From contig NZ_CP150662.1 in the NCBI RefSeq assembly GCF_038024125.1, positions 947,501-1,011,500 of the forward strand: DNA of 64,000 nucleotides, in the 5' to 3' direction. This document shows positions 1-8,804 of the stretch, piece after piece (the stretch's first letter is position 1; each line of letters opens with the position of its first letter). Source of the stretch: Polaribacter gangjinensis. Its GTDB lineage: Bacteria; Bacteroidota; Bacteroidia; Flavobacteriales; Flavobacteriaceae. The position numbers and the translations under genes are program-made. The notes beneath the pieces are model-generated. The model did not search any database. It was not told the DNA's origin and was given only the letters and a program-made list of their open reading frames with translations.

Positions 1-354
1 AGAGATATTTTAGAATGTAAAGAAGGTAGAAGTGATACACATTGGGTAGATTTTGATTTTTTTGGACATCAATTAGTAATTCATCAAAAAGATGATTTTG
101 TTGCACAAAAAATATCAAATCCTGTTGATGGTCATGATGTTCCTGTGCCACATTTTGGGGTTGTTTTAACTTGGGAAGATTGGCACAAACTGGCAGAAAA
201 ACTAAAAGCAGCCAATACAAAATTTGTGATTGAACCTGGCATTCGTTTTCAAGGAAAAGTAGGTGAGCAAGCCACAATGTTTTTCAATGATCCTGAAAAT
301 AATGCCCTTGAATTCAAGGCATTTAAAGACATTAGTCAGTTGTTTGCGAAATAA
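1..354 (+). CDS. VOC/glyoxalase-fold protein, 5' end missing
   Basis: The reading frame is open from the first base of the window to the TAA at 352-354, so the gene starts upstream and only its last 117 residues are visible. The translation contains [15 protein letters not shown] and [10 protein letters not shown], followed by a C-terminal [14 protein letters not shown] strand. This pattern is typical of the vicinal oxygen chelate (VOC) superfamily of the glyoxalase / bleomycin-resistance / extradiol-dioxygenase type, in which His and Glu residues on paired beta-alpha-beta-beta-beta modules bind a divalent metal. The H of HQLVIH and the E of ALEFKAF are likely metal ligands. The substrate cannot be told from sequence. 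An internal GTG at 145 is not the real start because conserved residues lie upstream of it. Confidence 0.8.
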   Translation, partial: RDILECKEGRSDTHWVDFDFFGHQLVIHQKDDFVAQKISNPVDGHDVPVPHFGVVLTWEDWHKLAEKLKAANTKFVIEPGIRFQGKVGEQATMFFNDPENNALEFKAFKDISQLFAK

Positions 355-432
355 ATGAATTCATTTTTTTCAATTAATTCAACTTCTCTAAATAATTACC
401 TAACTTAGCTTCCGAATTTTTAATTGATAAAA

Positions 433-1710
433 ATGAAGATGCTTTTTAAATTTTTAGGAGTTGTATTATTGCTCATGATTGCTGCAATTACTGTTTACTA
501 TTTTGTAAATAACGAATCACTTCCTCAAGGAAAAAAAGGAAAAGAAGCTGATGAACTTGCTCAAAAAATGTTGATTGCTATCAATCATGAAAATTTTAAA
601 AATACCGAAATTTTAGAGTGGACTTTTACAGGAAATCACTCCTATAAATGGTACAAACAAGAAAATATTGTAGCAGTTTCTTGGGATAAAAACAAGGTAA
701 TTCTTCATTTAAAAAACCCAAAAAAATCAACAGTTTATGTTGACAATCAAAAAGTTGAAAATCAAAAATTGGTTCAAAAAGCAACTGATTTTTTCAATAA
801 TGACTCATTTTGGTTGATTGCTCCACATAAAATATTTGATGCTGGAACAGAAAGAAGTATTGTAAAACACGAAGGAAAAGAAGCTCTTTTGGTCACTTAT
901 ACATCTGGAGGAAGTACTCCTGGAGATTCTTATTTATGGATTTTAGATGAAAACCACTTCCCTACTTCATATAAAATGTGGACATCCATCATTCCTATTG
1001 GTGGAGTTTCTGCAAGTTGGTCTGATTGGAAAAATACAGAATCAGGATTTCAATTACCAACAAAACATACCCTTTCTTTGTTTGAAATGGAAATTGATAT
1101 GGGTAATGTAAAAGCTTACAATGAAGGAGCTAATATTCTTGCAAATAAAATTTTAAAAGCAATAAAACACGAATCTTATCAAAAAACGACATTTTTAGAA
1201 TGGAGTTTTAGAGAAAAAAGATTCTTTAAATGGAATAAAAAACAACATATTGTTGATGTTTCTTGGGACTCTATTCGTGTGAATTTACATCCAAATCATA
1301 TTGAAAAAAGCACTGTTTTTATTCATGAAAGTTTGCAAAAAGATGCTGATGAAACTCTTGTCAAAAGAGCAGAAGCTATTTTTAACAATGATTCTTTTTG
1401 GTTGGTTGCGCCTCATAAATTATTTGATAATGGCACTATAAGAACCATTAAAAAAGTAGATGGAAAAGACGCTCTACATATAAAATATACTTCCGGAGGT
1501 TCAACTCCTGGAGATTCATACACTTGGATTTTAGATGAAAATTTCATTCCGAAAAGTTTTAAAATGTACGTTCCAAGTATGAATATGGAGGGTTTAGATG
1601 CAACTTGGGAAGATTGGATTACCACAGAAAGTGGAACCTTATTACCTAAAAATCATTTAGTTGCAGGAAAAACTATTTTATCTATGGGTAATGTAAAAGG
1701 TTATAACTGA
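433..1710 (+). CDS. Exported or membrane-anchored protein with two tandem repeats, unknown function
   Basis: I do not recognise a named family. An N-terminal hydrophobic segment (about residues 4-22, FKFLGVVLLLMIAAITVYYF) acts as signal peptide or membrane anchor. The rest is two copies of a module of about 195 residues. Each begins near an ANKILKAI/AQKMLIAI helix, then has LEWSF/LEWTF, a W-K-W/Y core, a V-SWD strand, FNNDSFWL-APHK, TSGGSTPGDSY-WILDE, and ends in a W-DW-TTESG motif with a final MGNVKxYN. The two copies keep these blocks in the same order, so the gene arose by internal duplication. I place the start at the ATG at 433; an upstream in-frame TTG at 424 is less likely. The stop overlaps the next ATG (TGATG), so the gene is translationally coupled to the AI-2E permease. 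Confidence 0.75.
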   Translation: MKMLFKFLGVVLLLMIAAITVYYFVNNESLPQGKKGKEADELAQKMLIAINHENFKNTEILEWTFTGNHSYKWYKQENIVAVSWDKNKVILHLKNPKKSTVYVDNQKVENQKLVQKATDFFNNDSFWLIAPHKIFDAGTERSIVKHEGKEALLVTYTSGGSTPGDSYLWILDENHFPTSYKMWTSIIPIGGVSASWSDWKNTESGFQLPTKHTLSLFEMEIDMGNVKAYNEGANILANKILKAIKHESYQKTTFLEWSFREKRFFKWNKKQHIVDVSWDSIRVNLHPNHIEKSTVFIHESLQKDADETLVKRAEAIFNNDSFWLVAPHKLFDNGTIRTIKKVDGKDALHIKYTSGGSTPGDSYTWILDENFIPKSFKMYVPSMNMEGLDATWEDWITTESGTLLPKNHLVAGKTILSMGNVKGYN

Positions 1711-2792
1711 TGGAATCAAAAACAATTTCAAACGGAATTTTAAGAGCAATCGCAATTCTTACTGGAATTTCGTTTTTGCTGTATTTTTTATACTTAATTC
1801 AGGCAGTAATTATTTACATACTAATTTCTGGAGTTTTATCATTAATTGGACGTCCTTTCATTCTTTTTTTAAGAAGAAAACTAAAAATGAATAATACTTT
1901 AGCAGTAATTCTAACGATGATCATCATGCTAAGTTTTATCATTGGCATTGTCATTTTGTTCATTCCGCTGATTATTGAACAAGGAAAAAATTTATCCTTA
2001 TTAAAAGTTGATGAACTAAATCAAAATTTGCAAAGTATTTACAATCAGATTTCTAGCTATTTTTCATCTCAAGGAATTGACTTGTTAGAAAATCTAAAAG
2101 AAATCAATATTGCCAGTCATTTAAAAGAAATTCCAGCGATTTTTAATGTCATTTTGGGAGGTTTAGGAGATTTTAGTGCGGGACTTTTTTCAGTTTTATT
2201 TATTTTATTTTTCTTTATGAAAGATAGTAGATTGTTAAAAAATGGCATCATTACAATTATCCCAAAAAATACAGAAACTCGTTTTTCAGATTCTCTAGAA
2301 AAAATCAATAATTTACTTTCTAGGTACTTTATTGGACTCATTTTACAAATCAGTATTTTACTCATTTTCTATACAATTATATTGCTCTCATTCGGAATTT
2401 CAAACGCACTTGTAATTGCATTTTTATGCTCATTATTAAACCTAATTCCATATATAGGTCCATTAATTGGAGGAATCATCATATTTATTTTATCCATGAC
2501 AAGTAACATTGGGCAAGATTTTCAAACACACATTCTTCCAACATCATTGTGGATTTTATGCTGGTATTTTTTAGCACAATTATTTGATAATTTGGTAAGC
2601 CAACCTGTAATTTTTTCAAAAACCACAAAATCACATCCGTTAGAAATTTTTCTCATCATCATCATTTGTGGCATATTATTCGGAATTATTGGAATGATGG
2701 TTGCAGTACCAAGTTACACTGCATTAAAAGTGATTTTAAAAGAATTTTTATCTGAAAATAAGATTGTAAAATCTTTAACTAAAAATATTTAA
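1710..2792 (+). CDS. AI-2E family transporter (PerM/YdiK-like permease)
   Basis: A 360-residue membrane protein with about seven to eight hydrophobic segments and a soluble loop in the first half (about residues 90-150). This matches the AI-2E transporter / UPF0118 family, of which E. coli TqsA, PerM and YdiK are members. The conserved block LNLIPYIGPLIGG (about residues 245-257) and the C-terminal GIIGMMVAVPSYTALKVI are hallmarks. Family members export small molecules or ions; some act as sodium/proton antiporters, so the substrate is open. The ATG overlaps the stop of the duplicated-domain gene, and the methyltransferase follows after 5 bases, so the three probably share a transcript. Confidence 0.9.
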   Translation: MESKTISNGILRAIAILTGISFLLYFLYLIQAVIIYILISGVLSLIGRPFILFLRRKLKMNNTLAVILTMIIMLSFIIGIVILFIPLIIEQGKNLSLLKVDELNQNLQSIYNQISSYFSSQGIDLLENLKEINIASHLKEIPAIFNVILGGLGDFSAGLFSVLFILFFFMKDSRLLKNGIITIIPKNTETRFSDSLEKINNLLSRYFIGLILQISILLIFYTIILLSFGISNALVIAFLCSLLNLIPYIGPLIGGIIIFILSMTSNIGQDFQTHILPTSLWILCWYFLAQLFDNLVSQPVIFSKTTKSHPLEIFLIIIICGILFGIIGMMVAVPSYTALKVILKEFLSENKIVKSLTKNI

Positions 2793-2797
2793 TCCAC

Positions 2798-3973
2798 TTG
2801 AATGCCAATATTTTACTTGAAGAATCACAACAATTTATAAAAAATCATTTATACGATGATCTAACTAAATTGATTTTTAAAGGAAGTCCAATCGCAGGAG
2901 TTTCCATTCAAGAATTGGCAAATCAAATTGTAGCGAAAAACAAATCAGAAAAAAAATTACCCACTTGGTTTTCGCAAGAAAAAATCTATTATCCTGAGAA
3001 AATTAGCATTGAACAAACTTCATCAGAAATCACTGCCAACTACAAATCAAAATTAGTTTCAGGAAAAAAATTGATTGATATTACAGGTGGATTTGGAGTA
3101 GATTGTTACTATTTTTCTAAACAAATTTCAGAAGTATTTCATTGTGAAATTGTCCCTGACTTATCAACAATTGTGGCGCATAATTATCAACAATTAAATG
3201 CAAAAAATATAACCACAATTTCGGGTAATGGAATTGATTATTTAGAAAAAACCAATGATTTTTTTGATTGGATTTACATAGATCCATCAAGAAGAAACGA
3301 TCACAAAGAAAAAGTGTTTTTATTGAAAGATTGTTTGCCTGACGTTACAAAATATTTGGATTTTCTATTTACAAAAACCAATCAAATTCTCATCAAAGTT
3401 TCTCCGATTTTAGATATCACAAACACCATAAATGAGTTAAAATTTGTTTCAGAAATTCATATTATCGCTGTTCAAAACGAGGTAAAAGAGTTACTTTATT
3501 TGATTAATAAAAATTCAACTAAAGAAATTAAAATATTAACTATCAATATTTTAAATACCGAAAATCAAAAATTTGATTTTTTTATCAACAATCAAATAAC
3601 AGCAAAGTATAACTTACCTCTCTCCTATTTATACGAACCAAATGCAGCTATTTTAAAGTCAGGTGGATTTGACCAAATTGGCACTGAATTCAATCTTTTT
3701 AAACTACATAAACATTCACATTTATACACTTCAAACTCATTGATTGATTTTCCTGGAAGACGTTTTAAAATTGAAAATATTTTTAAATACGATAAAAAGA
3801 TTTTTAAGAAATTGATTCCAGAAAATAAAGCAAATATTACTACTAGAAATTTCCCAAAAACTGTGGCTCAAATTCGAAAAGAAACCAACCTAAAAGATGG
3901 TGGAAATTTGTATCTTTTTTTCACAACAGATATAAACGAAAAGCTAATATGTTTATTAACAAAAAAATGTTAA
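2798..3973 (+). CDS. Class I SAM-dependent methyltransferase, THUMP-like
   Basis: A 391-residue protein with a Rossmann methyltransferase core. Motif I is LIDITGGFGVDCYYF (about residues 91-105), the acidic strand-2 position falls in FHCEIVP, and the catalytic-type motif is IYIDPSRR (about residues 164-171). The C-terminal portion, with a PGRRFKIENIF segment, resembles the THUMP-like domain of this Bacteroidetes family; a nucleic acid substrate is likely but not shown. No ATG lies near the conserved N-terminus, so the TTG at 2798 is the best start. It lies 5 bases after the permease stop, consistent with an operon. Confidence 0.82.
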   Translation: MNANILLEESQQFIKNHLYDDLTKLIFKGSPIAGVSIQELANQIVAKNKSEKKLPTWFSQEKIYYPEKISIEQTSSEITANYKSKLVSGKKLIDITGGFGVDCYYFSKQISEVFHCEIVPDLSTIVAHNYQQLNAKNITTISGNGIDYLEKTNDFFDWIYIDPSRRNDHKEKVFLLKDCLPDVTKYLDFLFTKTNQILIKVSPILDITNTINELKFVSEIHIIAVQNEVKELLYLINKNSTKEIKILTINILNTENQKFDFFINNQITAKYNLPLSYLYEPNAAILKSGGFDQIGTEFNLFKLHKHSHLYTSNSLIDFPGRRFKIENIFKYDKKIFKKLIPENKANITTRNFPKTVAQIRKETNLKDGGNLYLFFTTDINEKLICLLTKKC

Positions 3974-4034
3974 TAAATTAACAAGATTTAAAGAATAATT
4001 TTCGATTAAAACAATTTAAATTAAAAAAAAGTAT

Positions 4035-4042
4035 TATATTTG
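4035..4042 (+). promoter_or_regulatory. Promoter -7 element for the 4050-4121 RNA
   Basis: TATATTTG matches the Bacteroidetes -7 consensus TAnnTTTG exactly. It lies about 60 bases after the methyltransferase stop and just before two stacked hairpins. No convincing TTG -33 box is seen 17-23 bases upstream, so activity is inferred from the -7 box alone. Confidence 0.5.
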
Positions 4043-4049
4043 CATAACT

Positions 4050-4121
4050 TTATGTGTTTTATTTTTAGGGGTATAAAACACTAAAAACATAGTCTCGATT
4101 TCGTATCGAGACTTTTTTTTT
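4050..4121 (+). ncRNA. Candidate small RNA or attenuator leader upstream of fdhD
   Basis: Starting about 7 bases after the TATATTTG box, the sequence folds into two adjacent hairpins. Hairpin 1 is GTGTTTTAT (4054-4062) paired with ATAAAACAC (4073-4081), loop TTTTAGGGGT, and it can be extended by TATG (4051-4054) with CATA (4088-4091). Hairpin 2 is a strong intrinsic terminator. An RNA of about 70 nucleotides is therefore plausible. It could be a free small RNA or the terminated leader of the fdhD operon, whose ATG is 46 bases past the T-tract. It does not look like the molybdenum-cofactor riboswitch, which is longer. The class is not recognised. Confidence 0.45.
4091..4121 (+). terminator. 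Rho-independent terminator
   Basis: AGTCTCGAT (4091-4099), loop TTCGT, ATCGAGACT (4105-4113), followed by nine T residues. The stem is perfect over 9 bp. It can end the short RNA described above and any read-through from the methyltransferase gene. Confidence 0.85.
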
Positions 4122-4167
4122 GGCTACACTTTTTTCACTAAGTTTGTATAAAATGCTGTAATATTTT

Positions 4168-4962
4168 ATGCAATCACACATTTATCAAGGAATAAAAATC
4201 ACAAGAAATTCTCATCAAGTCTTTGAAGATGAATTGGTGGTTGAAGCGCCTCTTCAAATAAACATCAACAATGAACCTTATACGGTCGTAATGAGAACTC
4301 CTGATGATGATATGGAATTGGTTAGAGGATTGCTATTTGCAGAGGATATTTATAAAAGTGTCGTCAATTTTAATTTTTCAATTATTGAATCTCAAAACTC
4401 AATTCCAACAATTGTAAATGTTACAATTCCTGATAACAATCTTGGAAAAGGGTATTTAAATAAAAGAACACTTCTTTCCGTTTCTTCTTGCGGAATTTGT
4501 GGTAAAAAAGAATTAAAAGATATTGAAATTTCTGGAGAAAAATTTGAGAAAAATCAAGCAATTTCTCTTGAAAAAAAACAAGAAATGTATTCAAAAATGA
4601 GTTCATTTCAACATAATTTCAAAAAAACAGGAGGAAGTCATGCTGCTGCAATTTTTGATGAAAAAAACCAACTTTTAAGCATCAAAGAAGATATTGGTAG
4701 ACACAATGCAGTTGACAAAGTTATTGGTGATTTACTTCAAAAAAATCATTTAAAAAAAGCTCAATTTTTATTAGTGAGTGGCAGAGTTTCCTATGAAATT
4801 GTCACCAAAGCTTTTATTGCAAAAATTCCTATTATTGTAGCAGTTTCAGCATGTTCTTCATTAGCAGTTGATTTTGCAAAAGAATTTGGAATTTGTCTAA
4901 TAGGTTTTACAAGAGAAGATAAAATGACAGTGTATGCGAATCCAAATTTAAAAACTACGTAA
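4168..4962 (+). CDS. fdhD: Formate dehydrogenase accessory sulfurtransferase FdhD
   Basis: A 264-residue protein of the FdhD family. In E. coli, FdhD passes sulfur from IscS to the molybdenum cofactor and is needed for active formate dehydrogenase. The sulfur-carrying CxxC motif is present in SSCGICG (C108 and C111), as are RTPDDDMELVRGLLFAE (residues 43-59), KTGGSHAAA, EDIGRHNAVDK and SGRVSYEIVTKA, all conserved in the family. The next gene begins one base after the stop and encodes a molybdopterin oxidoreductase, its expected client. Confidence 0.95.
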   Translation: MQSHIYQGIKITRNSHQVFEDELVVEAPLQININNEPYTVVMRTPDDDMELVRGLLFAEDIYKSVVNFNFSIIESQNSIPTIVNVTIPDNNLGKGYLNKRTLLSVSSCGICGKKELKDIEISGEKFEKNQAISLEKKQEMYSKMSSFQHNFKKTGGSHAAAIFDEKNQLLSIKEDIGRHNAVDKVIGDLLQKNHLKKAQFLLVSGRVSYEIVTKAFIAKIPIIVAVSACSSLAVDFAKEFGICLIGFTREDKMTVYANPNLKTT

Positions 4963-4963
4963 G

Positions 4964-7267
4964 ATGTCAAAAAAAATTCAAGCAACACCTCCAGAAAAAT
5001 TGACAGGAATTGAACTCACAGAAATTCCAACTTCTGCTGCTGGTTTTAAGGCAATAACGTCTGTTTTTAAAACCATAAATAACGAAGTAGGACTTTTAAA
5101 AGGCATTGGATTACTCAAAAACTTAAATCAAAAAGATGGTTTTGATTGTCCAGGATGTGCTTGGCCTGATCCTGATGAAAAAAGAGCATTTTTGGCTGAA
5201 TATTGCGAAAATGGCGCAAAAGCAATTGCTGAAGAAGCCAGTAAAAATATAGTATCTCCTATTTTTTTTGAAACACATTCTATACAAGAATTATCTGAAA
5301 TGTCAGATTTTGAATTAGGAAAAAGCGGACGAATTACACATCCAATGTATTTGGCAGAAGGTGCTGAACATTATCAAAAAATCGAATGGAAAGATGCTTT
5401 TGAATTGATTGGAAAAGAATTAAACGCCTTGAATTTTCCTGATGAAGCCATTTTTTACACATCAGGAAGAACCAGCAATGAAGCTGCATTTTTATACCAA
5501 CTTTTTGTAAGAGAATTTGGTACCAATAATTTACCAGATTGTTCTAATATGTGTCATGAATCTAGTGGTGTAGCGCTTTCTGAAACATTGGGAATTGGAA
5601 AAGGTTCTGTTACTTTAGATGATTTTAATCATGCAGATTTGGTCATTGTAATAGGCCAAAACCCAGGAACAAACCATCCAAGAATGTTAACAGCATTGCA
5701 TGAAACCAAAAAAAATGGTGGAAAAATAATCACCATAAATCCATTGCCCGAAGTTGGTTTGATGCGTTATAAAGACCCTCAAAATCCCTTAAAATGGGTT
5801 GGTTCAGGTGAGAGTTTAACAGATATTTTTCTACAAGTTAAAATAAATGGTGATGTAGCTTTGTTGAAAATCATTCTTAAATTGATGAAAGAGCAAGAAG
5901 AATTGCATCCAAATTCGGTATTTAATTATTCATTTATTCAAGAAAAAACAGCTGGTTTCGATGATTTTTTGAATGATCTAGATCGTTATTCTATAGAAGA
6001 ATTATTACCTCAAACTGGCATTTCGTATGAAAAAATTAAAGAAGCAACTCAATTAATCATCAACAATGAGAAAATCATTATTTGTTGGGCAATGGGTTTA
6101 ACACAGCATAAAAATGCGGTTGATAATATTAGAGAATTGGTCAATATATTGCTTTTAAAAGGAAGTATTGGGAAAAAAGGTGCAGGAACTTGCCCTGTTC
6201 GTGGACATTCAAATGTGCAAGGAGATAGAACTATGGGAATTTGGGAAAGACCCAAAAAGGAATTTTTAGATAGTTTGGAAAAAGAATTTGGATTTAAAAC
6301 TCCTAGAAATCATGGCTATGATGTTGTTGATGCTATTGAAGCAATGCATCAAAAAAAAGCAAGTGTTTTTATAGGAATGGGAGGAAATTTTATTTCAGCA
6401 ACTCCCGATACTAATTATACAGCAACCGCTTTACAAAATTGTAATTTGACGGTTCAAATATCTACAAAACTAAACAGAAGTCATTTGATTCATGGAAAAA
6501 AAGCATTGATTTTACCTTGTTTAGGACGTTCTGAAAAAGATATTCAAGCTTCTGGTGAACAATTTGTATCTGTTGAAAACTCAATGGGAATTGTACATCA
6601 ATCAAAAGGTCATTTAGAACCTTGTTCAAAAAGTTTGTTTAGTGAGGCTGCTATTGTTGCAGGAATTGCCAATGCAACATTGAAAAATTCAACTACAAAT
6701 TGGACAAATATCATCTCAAATTATGATTTTATACGCAATAAAATTGAGGCAACAATTCCGGGATTTGAAGATTATAACAAACGAATTCGTCAAGAAAGCG
6801 GATTTTATTTACCAAACAATGCCAGAGAAAATAATTTTTCAACAACCAAAACAGGAAAAGCAAATTTCAGCATCAATAAAACTTCAGAAATTGATCTAAA
6901 AGAAAATCAATTTTTAATGATGACCATTCGAACTCATGATCAATATAACACAACTATTTATGGTTTAAACGATAGATATAGAGGCATTTTAAATGAAAGA
7001 AGAGTCATTTTTATGAACAAAGAAGACATGAAAAATCTTGGTTTACAAAAACTAGATTTGGTTGATTTAACCAGTCATTTCAATGGAGAAGAAAGAAATG
7101 CCCATCAATTTTTAGTGATTCCTTATGATATCCCTAAACAATGTACCGCAACTTATTATCCAGAAACAAATGTTTTAGTACCTTTTAACAGTGTAGCAGA
7201 TATCAGTAATACGCCCACTTCAAAGACAATTATAATAAGTATTAAAAAATCAATTAAATGTTTATGA
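4964..7267 (+). CDS. FdhF/YdeP-family molybdopterin oxidoreductase
   Basis: A 767-residue catalytic subunit of the DMSO-reductase superfamily, closest to the YdeP type. The N-terminal DGFDCPGCAWPDP (C62, C65) with a later C81 is the YdeP signature. The middle has YTSGRTSNEAAFLYQLFVREFGTNNLPDCSNMCHESS, here cited in part: SNMCHESSG marks the cofactor pocket. GQNPGTNHPRM and CPVRGHSNVQGDRTMG follow, and the C-terminus has the dinucleotide-binding domain (RTHDQYNTTIYGLNDRYRG region). YdeP-like proteins are called formate dehydrogenase-like, but their substrates are largely unproven. Pairing with fdhD supports a need for sulfurated cofactor. The last four bases (ATGA) overlap the start of the next gene. 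Confidence 0.9.
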   Translation: MSKKIQATPPEKLTGIELTEIPTSAAGFKAITSVFKTINNEVGLLKGIGLLKNLNQKDGFDCPGCAWPDPDEKRAFLAEYCENGAKAIAEEASKNIVSPIFFETHSIQELSEMSDFELGKSGRITHPMYLAEGAEHYQKIEWKDAFELIGKELNALNFPDEAIFYTSGRTSNEAAFLYQLFVREFGTNNLPDCSNMCHESSGVALSETLGIGKGSVTLDDFNHADLVIVIGQNPGTNHPRMLTALHETKKNGGKIITINPLPEVGLMRYKDPQNPLKWVGSGESLTDIFLQVKINGDVALLKIILKLMKEQEELHPNSVFNYSFIQEKTAGFDDFLNDLDRYSIEELLPQTGISYEKIKEATQLIINNEKIIICWAMGLTQHKNAVDNIRELVNILLLKGSIGKKGAGTCPVRGHSNVQGDRTMGIWERPKKEFLDSLEKEFGFKTPRNHGYDVVDAIEAMHQKKASVFIGMGGNFISATPDTNYTATALQNCNLTVQISTKLNRSHLIHGKKALILPCLGRSEKDIQASGEQFVSVENSMGIVHQSKGHLEPCSKSLFSEAAIVAGIANATLKNSTTNWTNIISNYDFIRNKIEATIPGFEDYNKRIRQESGFYLPNNARENNFSTTKTGKANFSINKTSEIDLKENQFLMMTIRTHDQYNTTIYGLNDRYRGILNERRVIFMNKEDMKNLGLQKLDLVDLTSHFNGEERNAHQFLVIPYDIPKQCTATYYPETNVLVPFNSVADISNTPTSKTIIISIKKSIKCL

Positions 7268-8796
7268 AAAAAATTATTTTAGTAGTTGCCTCATTATTTT
7301 TAGCACAATTATCTTATTCTCAAGAAAAAGAAATTCCAGAAATGAAGTTTCAAAAAGGGTTTGCAAAAATGGATTTCCTACCAATAAACATGCCTAATAA
7401 CGAGGCAGATATGGGTTTTACAGGAATACATTACAACATATTTTTAAATGACTACGCTTATGCTGGTTTAGGAATTTATGGAGCCGTTTCAGGTATAAGA
7501 GGTGGATTTTTTACATTGGGAGTAAATGCTGGAATCAAAAAATTCATCACTGATAATTTGTACACCGATTTTGGGTTTCATTATGGTGGTGGTGGTGGTG
7601 CAGGTGCTCCAGATGGTGGTGGAATTTTTGTAAAACCTCATGTAAACTTAGGATATCAATTCAAAAATTTCGGAATCAATGCAGGATGGAGTTATGTGAA
7701 TTTTTTTGATGGTGGAGAAATTAAAAGTCATCAATTGAATGTGGGTGTAGAAATTCCATTAAACTACGAATATGCTGATTATGATGCCTCAGAAAGTGAA
7801 TACAATTTTGAAGGTTTACAAAAATCAGGTTGGAATATCCCTTCTAAAAGAACTTCATTCATGCTACATTTTAATAATTTAAAAATTAGTGGAAATGACG
7901 ATAATAGAAATGTAAGATTATTAGGAAGAAATACAATTCGTCTAGCTGGTTTTGAATTTGCAAACTATTTTTCAAAAAATTGGTTCGGATTTGTAAAAGT
8001 TGATGGAGCTTACGATGGCATCAAAGCTGGTTATATGGATGTTTTTTTAGGTGCTGGTTATCATTATGCATTTAATAAAAATCGCACCAATATTTTGGTG
8101 AAATTTGGAGCTGGCGCAGGTGGTGGTGGTGGTGTTGATAGCGAAGGAGGTTTTTTAATTTATCCTGATTTATCAATTGAACAGCGATTATTTGAAGACA
8201 CTTTTATTGCTATTAACAAGGGATACGTCATGTCACCTAATTCACATTTTTACACCTCTTCTTACGGTATTGGTTTAAAATATTATTTAGAAAGAAACGG
8301 AATTATTGCTGATGAAAAATCATTCTCTTCAGGAAAATTCAAAGGCCTTGAAGTAATTACCAAACACGATATTTACTTTGATGCAGTAAGAGATGGTCAA
8401 CCAACGGAAGATTTACATCAAATTTCACTTCAAGTTAATTTAAACCTCAACAAAAACATCTATGTTGCAGGGCAAACATCCTTTGCAATTTATGGAAATG
8501 CAGGTGCTTACGCAGAAGGAATTGTTGGTTTGGGAGTAAAAACCAATCCTTTCATGAATGATAGAACTACCCTTTTCTTGCAAGGTTTGGCTGGTGCAGC
8601 TGGTGGTGGTGATATAAGTACTGGTCAAGGGCTCATCATAAAACCAAGTGCCGGTTTGAATTATGAGGTTACAAATACCTTAGGATTCAGGGTTGAAGGT
8701 GGCTATGTAAAAGCAAAAGGGGGAAATTTAAGTAGTCCAATGTTTAATTTTGGAATCAATTACAACATTTCATTTTTAAAAATGAATCAAAAATAA
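7264..8796 (+). CDS. Outer-membrane-like secreted protein with three glycine-rich modules
   Basis: A 510-residue protein with a signal peptide (MKKIILVVASLFLAQLSYSQ). No named family is recognised. The mature part contains three related modules of about 150 residues, each with amphipathic beta-strand patterns and a central glycine-rich turn followed by a hydrophobic strand: YGGGGGAGAPDGGGIFVKP, GAGAGGGGGVDSEGGFLIYP and GLAGAAGGGDISTGQGLIIKP. The alternating pattern and the aromatic final strand (FNFGINYNISF) suggest an outer-membrane beta-barrel or surface beta-structure. I chose the ATG at 7264, which overlaps the previous stop as ATGA, over the ATG at 7258. It sits between a periplasmic-type redox gene and a sugar-release operon, so its role could be in either. 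Confidence 0.7.
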   Translation: MKKIILVVASLFLAQLSYSQEKEIPEMKFQKGFAKMDFLPINMPNNEADMGFTGIHYNIFLNDYAYAGLGIYGAVSGIRGGFFTLGVNAGIKKFITDNLYTDFGFHYGGGGGAGAPDGGGIFVKPHVNLGYQFKNFGINAGWSYVNFFDGGEIKSHQLNVGVEIPLNYEYADYDASESEYNFEGLQKSGWNIPSKRTSFMLHFNNLKISGNDDNRNVRLLGRNTIRLAGFEFANYFSKNWFGFVKVDGAYDGIKAGYMDVFLGAGYHYAFNKNRTNILVKFGAGAGGGGGVDSEGGFLIYPDLSIEQRLFEDTFIAINKGYVMSPNSHFYTSSYGIGLKYYLERNGIIADEKSFSSGKFKGLEVITKHDIYFDAVRDGQPTEDLHQISLQVNLNLNKNIYVAGQTSFAIYGNAGAYAEGIVGLGVKTNPFMNDRTTLFLQGLAGAAGGGDISTGQGLIIKPSAGLNYEVTNTLGFRVEGGYVKAKGGNLSSPMFNFGINYNISFLKMNQK

Positions 8797-8804
8797 ATTC
8801 ATAA

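Noticed and set aside
4054-4113. Molybdenum-cofactor or preQ1 riboswitch before fdhD
   Set aside because: The leader is too short for the first and lacks a recognisable pattern of the second.
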